64,000 bases of DNA from an uncultured Pirellulaceae bacterium (GTDB lineage Bacteria; Planctomycetota; Planctomycetia; Pirellulales; Pirellulaceae): contig CALDYR010000062.1 of NCBI GenBank assembly GCA_937944405.1, positions 1 to 64,000 of the forward strand, given 5' to 3'. Of this stretch, positions 56,405-64,000 are shown piece by piece. The stretch's first letter is position 1, and every line of letters starts with the position of its first letter. Under the pieces are notes generated by a model. The model made no database searches. It saw only the letters and a list, made by a program, of their open reading frames with translations, and was not told the origin of the DNA. Made by a program: the position numbers and the translations under genes.

Positions 56405-57181
56405 TTAAACGGTCTCTCCTGGATACTCTTCGGCAGTCCAGCGTTTGACTAAGCTACCATTTTGTTCGTTCGGCTGTCTAAACTTCTGATACGAACGACG
56501 GTGCTGCATGGTTCTGGTTAAATCGGCATGATTATTGAGCATCAATCGGCTTTCGCCCATTTCCCACGGCACTACGTATGCCCCCGCTGCAACGTCGACA
56601 TCTCGAAAGAAGCTGCGACACGATTCAGCGTCCATCTCCCGCCGAACCAATCGAGTAACTTGGCCTTGGAGTTTATCCCATTGCTCGACTGGAGGCCAAC
56701 TTTCAGGATCGCCCGAAAAGCCATCGATCGCCGATACGATCTGGGGATCAACGCGCAGGTGGGCTGGCAAGCAATTCAATAGCGCTTTGATCACGTCCAC
56801 AAAAGGCGCAATCGCAGTCGCCACATCACGGCGGATCGGTTGGTGCGGCAGCCGAATTTCCACCACCGCTGGTTTCACCGGACAACTGCATCCGTCATGA
56901 TGATAGTATTCGGCTTGGCTGAGTTTGCCGCCACTGGATTTTCCCCGCACTCGACGATAGGTGGCATCATTGGTATCGACGTTTTTACAAACGACCAAAC
57001 CTGCGCGTTCAATCACTTGCAAAAATGCATCCTTGTTGTCACCGTTAAGCAACACATCGTGCAAGTAATCACCACTGCCTTGGATAACGATGCCAAAGGC
57101 GTGGGGGCGCGTCACCGCAAACTGATGATTGCCAAAACTCAATTTATCGACGTCCGGTGAAATCATGTTAGAAGGCGTCAC
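56405..57181 (-). CDS. Possible 2-oxoglutarate/Fe(II)-type oxygenase, weakly supported
   Basis: A 258-residue soluble protein. Its start is probably the GTG at 57181, which has AGGAG 11 bases upstream; an ATG at 57166 is the alternative. The segment AEYYHHDGCS has a His-His-Asp pattern that could be the HxD half of a non-heme iron site, and LMLNNHADLTRTMQHRRSYQ near the C-terminus resembles the final His/Arg region of TauD-like oxygenases. There are no other strong motifs, so the family call is tentative. It is on the same strand as the PSCyt gene with a 121-base gap, and divergent from the GNAT gene. Confidence 0.4.
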   Translation of the reverse strand: MTPSNMISPDVDKLSFGNHQFAVTRPHAFGIVIQGSGDYLHDVLLNGDNKDAFLQVIERAGLVVCKNVDTNDATYRRVRGKSSGGKLSQAEYYHHDGCSCPVKPAVVEIRLPHQPIRRDVATAIAPFVDVIKALLNCLPAHLRVDPQIVSAIDGFSGDPESWPPVEQWDKLQGQVTRLVRREMDAESCRSFFRDVDVAAGAYVVPWEMGESRLMLNNHADLTRTMQHRRSYQKFRQPNEQNGSLVKRWTAEEYPGETV

Positions 57182-57224
57182 GTTTAAAAAAACTCCTATT
57201 TAAATTTTGGCGGCAAACGTTTTC

Positions 57225-57725
57225 ATGAATCGGTTCCACATTCGCACCGCCCACTGGCCACAAGACGCTGATGCGACCCGCGCCCTACGGCGACAAGTAT
57301 TTGTCATCGAACAGGGAATCGATCCGGCGCTTGAATGGACCAACGATGACGATCAGTTTCGCTCGGTGCTGGCGTTGGATGTCGCCGGACATCCCATCGG
57401 AACCGGGCGTATTAAGGTGGAAACCGGTACCGCCACCATCGGTCGCATGGCGGTGTTACATCCTAACCGCAGTCGTGGCGTTGGCGGTGCCATCTTAAGT
57501 CGGTTGATCGAAATCGGCAAAGCCGAAGGGGCCAACAAATTCGAGTTATCCGCTCAAGTGGCAGCAATTAACTTCTATCAAAGACATGGCTTTGAAGCTT
57601 TCGGGGACGTCTATTTAGATGCCGGCATTGAACATCGAAAGATGATCCGCACCGAAAAGAGGGGACAGGCAATACAACCATCGGCCCGGCCATCGGCCAA
57701 TAGAAACAAAACAAAACAAGCGTGA
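57225..57725 (+). CDS. GNAT-family N-acetyltransferase
   Basis: A 166-residue acetyltransferase from the ATG at 57225. The GNAT core is clear: RRQVFVIEQGIDPALEW, then ATIGRMAVLHPNRSRGVGGA with the acetyl-CoA-binding RxxGxG signature, and FELSAQVAAINFYQRHGFEA. It resembles the YjcF/ElaA-type subgroup, whose substrates are unknown. The start is 43 bases from the divergent gene, so they likely share a promoter region. The last bases face the convergent binding-protein gene. Confidence 0.85.
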   Translation: MNRFHIRTAHWPQDADATRALRRQVFVIEQGIDPALEWTNDDDQFRSVLALDVAGHPIGTGRIKVETGTATIGRMAVLHPNRSRGVGGAILSRLIEIGKAEGANKFELSAQVAAINFYQRHGFEAFGDVYLDAGIEHRKMIRTEKRGQAIQPSARPSANRNKTKQA

Positions 57726-57839
57726 GCAAAAACATGACACCCCAGCCTAAACTCCCTTCAATGGACCAACTTGGAATTCCGACCAATCCAGCGACAAGAA
57801 CCAGTAGCCATTGACTTCCTGAGAGAACCAATAACAGGC

Positions 57840-58910
57840 TCACTTTCCCAGAGGAAATATCTGTTTCAGTTGGCTTGCCGAAGCCTCCCAGCAATCCGCT
57901 GCGGATTCGAAATCGGCTGCCATAACCTTGAGCCCATCGACGGTGACACGCGACCGCGCCGCAACGTCGGTGGCCAACGGAATTTGGCCGCTGGCACCGG
58001 CGGCTAAACGTTCTTCTACGTCGGCCATCAACAACCGCTGCAGCAGTCGCGTCGCCTGCGGAGTGTGGGGGCCGTTTTTGATCACGGACAAAGTATTGGG
58101 GATCAGCAAGGTTCCCATTTCTTGGTCGCCTTGGTCGGGGAAAACGATCACGACTGGTTTTCCGGCATCAATTTCGACCAACGCATCATCGGTATCGGTC
58201 AGCCCGAAGAGAAATTGGCCGGCGGCGACTTTTTCGGCGACCTGTTTATTGCCGCCTTGGAGGACTGCGTTGTGCGCGATGGCGGAATAAAGTCTGGCCG
58301 CTTCGGACGGTCCTAAACGATCAAACATCACAGCCGCATGCGTGGCCGAGGTTCCAAAAAAGGGGCGGGCCAAAGTACACTTGCCTGCGAATCGGGCTTC
58401 CGCCAAATCGGCAAACGAATTGGGACGTTGATGGGTAACGCGCATTAAATCTGTATTGACGATCAAAACGCGTCCGCGCGCTGCGAACCCAAACCAATGC
58501 CCGGTGGGCGACATAAAACGTTTGGGAAAACGGGCACAATGAGTCGTTTCAACGGACGCCAACAATCCCAATCTTTGCAACCGGATCGTATGCAGGATCT
58601 CGTTGTTCCAAAATAAATCTGCGCGTTGCCGTTGGCCGTTGCGAATGATTTCGTTCGTCAACCCGACCGTTTTGTTGGACTCGATGTCATACTTAACGCG
58701 CATCGGCAAATCGCAATCGACTTCTGCTTCGCCCAGCACAGGAGCTGCAAATTCCCGATCAAGTGCACAAAGCACTACCACTTCGTCGGTCTGGGGTTGA
58801 ATGCAGCCTGCCGAAGCACATACCAGTGCGGTCACCAAAAACCAGCAAGATGTTGAGTTGCTTGAAGGGCCCGGTGCGGCGGTGCGTAGAAAATTTATAA
58901 CGGGTTTCAT
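57840..58910 (-). CDS. Iron(III)-type ABC transporter substrate-binding lipoprotein, orphan
   Basis: A 356-residue periplasmic-binding protein from the ATG at 58910. A hydrophobic export signal ends in CASAGCIQP, a possible but imperfect lipobox. The mature part has VVVLCALDREFAAPVLGE, DLFWNNEILHTIRLQRLGLL, FAARGRVLIVNTDLM, and FADLAEARFAGKCTLARPFF, matching the FutA/AfuA-type iron-binding family, although the Tyr pair that holds iron is not evident. No permease or ATPase gene lies next to it, so it must share a transporter elsewhere or serve another role. It is divergent from the HExxH gene at 59041 with a 130-base promoter region. Confidence 0.75.
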   Translation of the reverse strand: MKPVINFLRTAAPGPSSNSTSCWFLVTALVCASAGCIQPQTDEVVVLCALDREFAAPVLGEAEVDCDLPMRVKYDIESNKTVGLTNEIIRNGQRQRADLFWNNEILHTIRLQRLGLLASVETTHCARFPKRFMSPTGHWFGFAARGRVLIVNTDLMRVTHQRPNSFADLAEARFAGKCTLARPFFGTSATHAAVMFDRLGPSEAARLYSAIAHNAVLQGGNKQVAEKVAAGQFLFGLTDTDDALVEIDAGKPVVIVFPDQGDQEMGTLLIPNTLSVIKNGPHTPQATRLLQRLLMADVEERLAAGASGQIPLATDVAARSRVTVDGLKVMAADFESAADCWEASASQLKQIFPLGK

Positions 58911-59040
58911 CTTTTGTATTTTTTGGGCTGAAAACAAGAACCGACTAACCACAACACAAAACCGACAAAGCGGCCTGTTGCTTGACCAATCGCTCGGTTG
59001 ACTTATGCTTGACCCATGCCTGCCGGAGCTAAATGAAACC

Positions 59041-60387
59041 ATGAAACAATTTCTTCTGCTAATACGCGCTGTGGTGATGATCGGAATCAGCGCTTGCTGG
59101 GTTTGCTCTACCTTGGCTCAATCTGAGGAAAACACAACCGCTCAATCGCTTGAAATGGAACGCTTGAACCGGCGAATGCCGCCTGCGATGCCGATCGATT
59201 CGGACCGGGTTGCCGATGCGGGGGTGTTTGTTAACCGCGGCGTCCACATCAACCTTTACAGCGATCTTGACGACGAAACGAAGCGCGAAGAATGGGTGGA
59301 CCTATTTGACGCGGCGACGATCCAATGGTGTGCCTTGTTCGATATCGACAGCCAATCCGCCCAACGATGGAAACTGACCGCCGTCATTATGCAAAACGAG
59401 ACACGCATCGGGAATGCTGGATTGATCCCTCAAGATCTGCCTAAATTTCCGGCCGGTTATAACCGTGGTCACGAATTTTGGGTCTACATTCAAACGGACG
59501 ACTACTACACCCGGCACTTGATCCTCCACGAGGGCACCCATGCCTTTATGCAGTGGTTCTTGGGCTCGTCGGGGCCACCCTGGTACTCAGAAGGCATGGC
59601 CGAGTGGATCGCGCTGCACCAATGGGACGACCAAGGACTAAAGCTCAACCATACAATCACCGACAAATCACTGACGCCCGGTTGGGGCCGCGTCAACCTT
59701 CTGAAGAAAATGTTGGCCCAAACCCCGCCCAAGTCGCTTGATGATATCTTTGAGACTCCGCCGACGGCGTTTCGTGATGTTAACGCCTACGCTTGGTCGT
59801 GGGCCGCGTGCGAATTTTTGGCCAATCACCCTCTTTCGGAACAAATTTTCGCCAAGCTCCCGACACGCCTAAATCAGCCCATACTCAGCTTCAGTCCGAG
59901 ACTGCGGTCGAAACTGGAACCTGACTGGGACGAACTGACTGGGGATTGGTACCGCTATATCCACGAAGTGAATTATGGGACCGACGTCTCTGCAGCGATG
60001 CTTAAAACTGCTCGCAAAACCCCTGATGGCAGCTTCGAAATCTCCGCGACTTCCAGTTGGCAATCGACTGGAATTTCGGTTATCTCTGGTGATCGGTACC
60101 GGATCGTTGGAGAAGGCCAATTCGTCGTTGGGCAAACCATAAAGCCTTGGCGTTGCGAATCCGGAGGCGTTACTGTGGAATACTATGATGGGCACCCTTT
60201 GGGCAAACTAATAGCAGCGGTAATCACCGGGGGACCCGACAAAATCCACCAAATCCCGATAGGCAGCACCCAAACACCGATTGTTTTCAACCAAGACGGT
60301 ATTTTGGCACTACGGATCAACGAATCGCCGGCAAGACTAAATGACAACTCCGGCCACTTAAAAGTGACCATTGAGAAAATAAAATAA
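59041..60387 (+). CDS. Secreted HExxH protein with LecA-like C-terminal domain (paralogue of 2770-4659)
   Basis: A 448-residue exported protein from the ATG at 59041. The signal peptide is at about 1-25. The central part has HEGTH (163-167) and WYSEGMAE, giving His163, His167 and Glu184 at the same spacing as in the paralogue. Shared segments include YAWSWAACEFLAN against YAWRWALCHLLAN. The C-terminal ~100 residues (WQSTGISVISGDRYRIVGEG, GKLIAAVITGG, LALRINES, NSGHLKVTIEKI) resemble the PA-IL sugar-binding fold. It lacks the beta-rich N-terminal domain of the other copy. Peptidase activity is plausible, not shown. Confidence 0.78.
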   Translation: MKQFLLLIRAVVMIGISACWVCSTLAQSEENTTAQSLEMERLNRRMPPAMPIDSDRVADAGVFVNRGVHINLYSDLDDETKREEWVDLFDAATIQWCALFDIDSQSAQRWKLTAVIMQNETRIGNAGLIPQDLPKFPAGYNRGHEFWVYIQTDDYYTRHLILHEGTHAFMQWFLGSSGPPWYSEGMAEWIALHQWDDQGLKLNHTITDKSLTPGWGRVNLLKKMLAQTPPKSLDDIFETPPTAFRDVNAYAWSWAACEFLANHPLSEQIFAKLPTRLNQPILSFSPRLRSKLEPDWDELTGDWYRYIHEVNYGTDVSAAMLKTARKTPDGSFEISATSSWQSTGISVISGDRYRIVGEGQFVVGQTIKPWRCESGGVTVEYYDGHPLGKLIAAVITGGPDKIHQIPIGSTQTPIVFNQDGILALRINESPARLNDNSGHLKVTIEKIK

Positions 60388-60497
60388 GTAAACAATAATA
60401 GCCGTCGCAGTCGGATTGTCAGGCACGCGCTGTCCATCACGTCCGCCGCAGCACCAGTCGACCAACCCATAATCTTCTAACCGAATTCGGTAAACCA

Positions 60498-61748
60498 ATG
60501 AATTTTTTGCAAAATCAGGATCCCTCAATCTTCAATGCCATCAGTGACGAAGCCGAACGGCAGCAAAACGGCTTGGAGATGATCGCCAGCGAGAACTATA
60601 CCAGCCCGGCGATCATGGAAGCCGCCGGTAGCATCCTGACCAACAAATATGCCGAAGGCTATCCCGGTCGTCGTTACTACGGAGGTTGCGAACACGTCGA
60701 CGTGATCGAGGACATCGCACGGGATCGGGCCAAAGAACTGTTCGGGGCCGAGTACGCCAACGTGCAACCCACCTCCGGTTCGCAGGCCAACCAAGCGGTA
60801 TATTTGTCGGCGTTGGACGTCGGAGACACGGTACTGGGATTGGATTTAGCACACGGCGGGCACTTGACCCACGGCATGCGGTTGAACCTGTCGGGCAAAC
60901 TGTACAACTTCGTCAACTATGGCGTAACCAAAGATACTAACCGTATCGACTTTGATCAGGTCGCGGCGTTGGCGAAGGAACACAAACCAAAAATGATCGT
61001 CGCCGGTGCGAGTGCTTATCCGCGCGAAATCGACCACGCAAAATTCAAAGAAATTGCTGATGAACACGGAGCGCTTCTTTTCGTCGACATGGCACACTAC
61101 GCGGGATTGGTTGCAGGCGGAGTCCACAACAGTCCCGTTCCCTACGCGGATTTTGTCACGACCACAACCCATAAGACCTTGCGTGGACCTCGCGCGGGTT
61201 TGATTTTGTGCAAAAAGAAATGGGCAAAGAAAATCAATTCGGCGGTCTTCCCGGGCATGCAAGGCGGACCCTTGATGCACGTCGTGGCCGGAAAAGCTGT
61301 TTGTTTTGCCGAAGCCATGAAGCCCGAATTCAAACAGTACGCCCAAAACGTTGTCGACAACAGCAAAGCATTGGCCGACGAACTGCTGAAAACCGACCTC
61401 CGTCTGGTCAGCGGAGGAACCGATAACCATTTGGTCTTGGTCGATGTCACGCCATTGGGTATCGGCGGCAGCATCGCCGAAGAAACCTTGGACAAATGCG
61501 GCATCACCATCAACAAAAACATGATCCCCTACGACCAACGTCAACCGATGGACCCCAGTGGCATCCGCATCGGCACCCCGGCGCTAACCACCCGCGGTAT
61601 GGGCTCGGATCAGATGCGTCAAATCGGACAGTGGATCATCGCCGCGCTGTCCAATCCTCAAGACGAAGCTCAACTGGCTTCGATCCAAAACGCAATCAAG
61701 GAACTCTGCGAAAGCTTCCCAGTTCCAGCGGCCGCGACATTGGTTTAA
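60498..61748 (+). CDS. glyA: Serine hydroxymethyltransferase
   Basis: A 416-residue PLP enzyme that interconverts serine and glycine and makes 5,10-methylene-tetrahydrofolate. [38 protein letters not shown] and [13 protein letters not shown] are family signatures. The PLP lysine is Lys226 in [30 protein letters not shown] near the C-terminus is also typical. Length matches. It is followed by prfB after 168 bases, which may or may not share a transcript. Confidence 0.97.
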   Translation: MNFLQNQDPSIFNAISDEAERQQNGLEMIASENYTSPAIMEAAGSILTNKYAEGYPGRRYYGGCEHVDVIEDIARDRAKELFGAEYANVQPTSGSQANQAVYLSALDVGDTVLGLDLAHGGHLTHGMRLNLSGKLYNFVNYGVTKDTNRIDFDQVAALAKEHKPKMIVAGASAYPREIDHAKFKEIADEHGALLFVDMAHYAGLVAGGVHNSPVPYADFVTTTTHKTLRGPRAGLILCKKKWAKKINSAVFPGMQGGPLMHVVAGKAVCFAEAMKPEFKQYAQNVVDNSKALADELLKTDLRLVSGGTDNHLVLVDVTPLGIGGSIAEETLDKCGITINKNMIPYDQRQPMDPSGIRIGTPALTTRGMGSDQMRQIGQWIIAALSNPQDEAQLASIQNAIKELCESFPVPAAATLV

Positions 61749-61916
61749 GTTTCAGCCGTTGTCATTGTCAAATAATCCCTCTAAGATTGGCCCTGACACA
61801 AGCATTTTTCGCTGCGGGTTTGCCACGTAAGCAATTTTTTTTTGCGATCATGGCAACCCTTTGGCGATCAACGTCCGCTTTCCTCTCTCCTCTTTTAACG
61901 CTTTGAAAAAACCTTT

Positions 61917-63015
61917 ATGGATTCAGAATTGATCGACCGATCCAACGAAATCAGCCAACGCATCAATCAGCTCCGAGACAGTCTTTGACTACGATCAAAA
62001 ACTCAAAGACATCCAAACGATAGAAGCCCAGATGGCGAAAACTGACTTCTGGGACGACACCGAAGCGGCTCAGGAAACTGTGGGACGGCTCAAGGCTGTT
62101 AAATCGATCATCACGCCACTAACCGAATTGGGCAGCAGCGGCGAAGACCTGTCAGCGCTGATCGAGATGGCTGAAGAGGACGAATCGATCGAAGGTGAAA
62201 TCCGCAGCGAAATCCAGTCGCTGGAAAAACAGCTCGACGCCCTCGAACTCAAGGCGTTGCTCAACGGCCCGCATGACAGCTGTGATGCGATCCTTACGAT
62301 TTATGCGCGCGACGGCGGAACTGACGCCAACGATTGGGCGGAGATGATGCTGCGGATGTATACCCTTTGGGCGCAGAAGCAGGATTATAAAATCGAACTG
62401 TTAGAACGGTCGGACAACTCGGAAGCCGGCATCAATAGCGCCGCAATCGCGATCCGTGGCCCAATGGCATACGGTTATTTAAAAGCCGAATCGGGCACCC
62501 ATCGTCTTGTCCGCATCAGCCCATTTAATTCCGAAGGTAAACGCCAAACCAGTTTTGCGGCGGTCGATGTGACGCCCGAAGTCGGGGATTCAATCGAGAT
62601 CGAAATTGACGAAAAAGACGTCGTCACCGAAACCTACAAGGCCAGCGGCGCCGGTGGGCAGCACGTCAATAAAACCGATAGCGCGGTGCGGCTTAAACAC
62701 ATTCCCTCGGGTGCCGTTGTGCAATGCCAAAGCCAACGATCACAACATAAGAACCGCGCCCAAGCCTGGAAGATGCTGCGGGCAAAACTGGCTCAAATCG
62801 AAGACGAAAAACGCGAAGCCGAAGAAGCCAGCAAATACCAAAACAAACAGCGCGTCGGTTTTGGTTCACAGATCCGAAACTACTTCTTGCACCCTGACCA
62901 GCGCGTCAAAGACGCACGGACCGGGTACAGCATGGGCGATTTCAGCAAAGTTCTTGATGGTGAAATTCAAGGATTCTTAGACGCTTACCTCAACTGGTTG
63001 GCTAAAGGAACATAG
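61917..63015 (+). CDS. prfB: Peptide chain release factor 2 (with programmed +1 frameshift)
   Basis: Release factor 2 recognises UGA and UAA and triggers peptide release. The first 23 codons from the ATG at 61917 end at an in-frame TGA; the rest continues in the +1 frame. Joined, the product is 365 residues, equal to the E. coli length. RF2 marks are HRLVRISPFNSEGKRQTSF with the SPF anticodon tripeptide and KASGAGGQHVNKTDSAVRLK with the catalytic GGQ. The frameshift makes RF2 level self-limiting: low RF2 lets the ribosome pause at UGA and shift. Confidence 0.96.
61983..61989 (+). promoter_or_regulatory. prfB programmed +1 frameshift site
   Basis: CTT TGA C at 61983-61989: CTT at 61983-61985, TGA at 61986-61988, C at 61989. 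It is identical to the classical site. The reading frame shifts from TGA to GAC (61987-61989). The SD-like stimulator upstream is weak here (CCGAGAC rather than AGGGGG), so shift efficiency could differ from E. coli. Without the shift, translation ends after 23 residues. Confidence 0.92.
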
Positions 63016-63298
63016 CGCAAATCGAACACGGCTCGCAAATCCAAGGTTCATCCAAGAATGTAATAGGTGCGCGTTTGCGTAACAGGATTCGCCAGAGTTC
63101 TGTATGGTTGCATTAGCGTTTAGAAGAAGAGCATTTGGAAGGGAATTCTGGCCAATACCGCTACATTGACTTGACAAAAACTGACAGACCATTGGCCCGT
63201 TCGGTGCGGCTAAGTTCTCTAAAAAACCAAATTGGAAATTCAGCGGATTTGAAATTCTGTTGACCTTGGCTTTCTTTTTCACTCATTCCTCGACAACT

Positions 63299-63844
63299 AT
63301 GCCTCAAATTTCGACCCCCAGACTCAAGGTCACATTTCAAAAAATCTCTAACAACAGCGATCGCTGGTCCCACAAAATCTTCTTGGTCGACGGAGACCTG
63401 GAAACGCTGCTGCTGACGTCTATCGAGGGCGACGATCTGCAAACCTGGCCGCCCAGCCCCCCGCTGCAAGACATCAGCCATCACGACCTCCCCACCGGCG
63501 AAGCGATTCTTGGCGTGGGCATGGCAGGGAAAAGCCACTGGTCAACGTCGGTTTCAGTCGAAAACAATTCGATTGTTTTCTTCGACATGGCGTGCTTAAT
63601 CAAGGCCGTGGATGCCACCGTAGGATCCAAATACGAAGTCGCTGCAGACGTGCAAGCAACGTCGGTCGGGGAAAACATCAGCCTTCGAACCCCTAGTGCT
63701 AACATCGCGATGCATCCTCACCACCCACAACATCATTCCACCGGTTTGATTGTTGTAGGGTCGCAGGTCAACGTCGTCCCCGACCTCTCCACAAAGAGTC
63801 CCACTGGATCGGTTCGATGGTGCTTTCGCTTGAGCACTCAATAA
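63299..63844 (+). CDS. Conserved-looking protein of unknown function
   Basis: A 181-residue protein from the ATG at 63299. It has no signal peptide or membrane helix. The N-terminal half is beta-rich (KVTFQKISNNSDRWSHKIFL, VDGDLETLLLTSIEGD) and mentions WPPSPPLQDI; a His-rich stretch lies near residues 137-146 (HPHHPQHHS). I do not recognise a family. It lies 283 bases after prfB, with no closer neighbour. It looks translated because of balanced codon use and a full-length frame, but this is only a soft argument. Confidence 0.5.
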   Translation: MPQISTPRLKVTFQKISNNSDRWSHKIFLVDGDLETLLLTSIEGDDLQTWPPSPPLQDISHHDLPTGEAILGVGMAGKSHWSTSVSVENNSIVFFDMACLIKAVDATVGSKYEVAADVQATSVGENISLRTPSANIAMHPHHPQHHSTGLIVVGSQVNVVPDLSTKSPTGSVRWCFRLSTQ

Positions 63845-64000
63845 CGCTGGGTAACGTCGGATTTTACCGACGTGAAATTGAGTCGCTTGCGTTACAAAAC
63901 AGATCCGACTCGATCCGTATTGCCTTGCCGGTCGAATATCGCAAAGATTAAACTCTGCTAATTTCCGTTGTTGTATTGAAAACGGTCGAACGAAAATTTT
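63845..64000. other. Right-edge intergenic sequence
   Basis: The last ~155 bases hold no supportable gene. No terminator stem was seen near the stop of the previous gene. Confidence 0.4.

Noticed and set aside
57568..57894. 108-codon minus-strand frame with a hydrophobic run, overlapping the ends of the GNAT and binding-protein genes
   Set aside because: It overlaps confidently called genes on both sides and ends in Arg-rich nonsense; likely a shadow of the GNAT gene and the convergent junction.

Overview
This 64 kb window looks like chromosome from a planctomycete, most likely Pirellulales / Rhodopirellula-like. The taxonomic call is an inference from gene content: a DUF1501 gene next to a PSCyt1-DUF1549-DUF1553 gene, two PEP-CTERM surface proteins, an alternative complex III (ACIII) operon joined to a caa3-type oxidase operon, and several large proteins of planctomycete type. 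No rRNA, tRNA, CRISPR array, intact insertion sequence or prophage was recognised.

Layout. 1-7.2 kb (minus strand): 5' part of acetolactate synthase ilvB running off the left edge, a zinc-ribbon/von Willebrand A protein, a secreted HExxH protein with a lectin-like C-terminus, a small membrane protein and an SLC13-type transporter. 8.0-23.5 kb (plus strand): one long respiratory cluster, actA-actB-actC-actDE-actF, a small membrane protein, SCO, then cytochrome oxidase subunits II (with fused cytochrome c), I, III, IV and a second subunit III-like protein. Together these should carry electrons from the quinol pool to O2 through membrane-bound cytochromes c. 23.5-28 kb: a gene-poor, decayed zone with two PEP-CTERM genes, a relic of a REP-associated (IS200-like) transposase, a relic of an S46 peptidase and an AP2-like small protein. 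28-33.5 kb: rarA, an L,D-transpeptidase with low-complexity repeats and a CocE-type hydrolase. 33.7-39.9 kb (minus): a glycogen/maltodextrin set (GH57, GalT-like, GlgA) and folK. 40.7-45.4 kb: def-fmt, a split SGNH hydrolase, an mtfA pseudogene and a PQQ-repeat protein. 45.6-51 kb (minus): a CvpA-like protein, two GspE/PilB-like proteins that have both lost the Walker A lysine, and an intact PilT. 51.4-64 kb: a membrane protein, the DUF1501/PSCyt pair, a possible 2OG-Fe(II) oxygenase, a GNAT acetyltransferase, an orphan iron-type binding protein, a second HExxH/lectin-like protein, glyA, prfB (with programmed +1 frameshift) and an unknown protein.

The most interesting items are (i) PilT translationally coupled to two apparently dead secretion-ATPase paralogues, (ii) three well-resolved gene relics outside the intact gene set (RayT-like, S46, MtfA), (iii) an ActD-ActE fusion and His-rich insertions in the respiratory cluster, with a REP-like double hairpin inside the operon, and (iv) two paralogous secreted HExxH proteins 55 kb apart. 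I see no clearly novel defence or mobile system.
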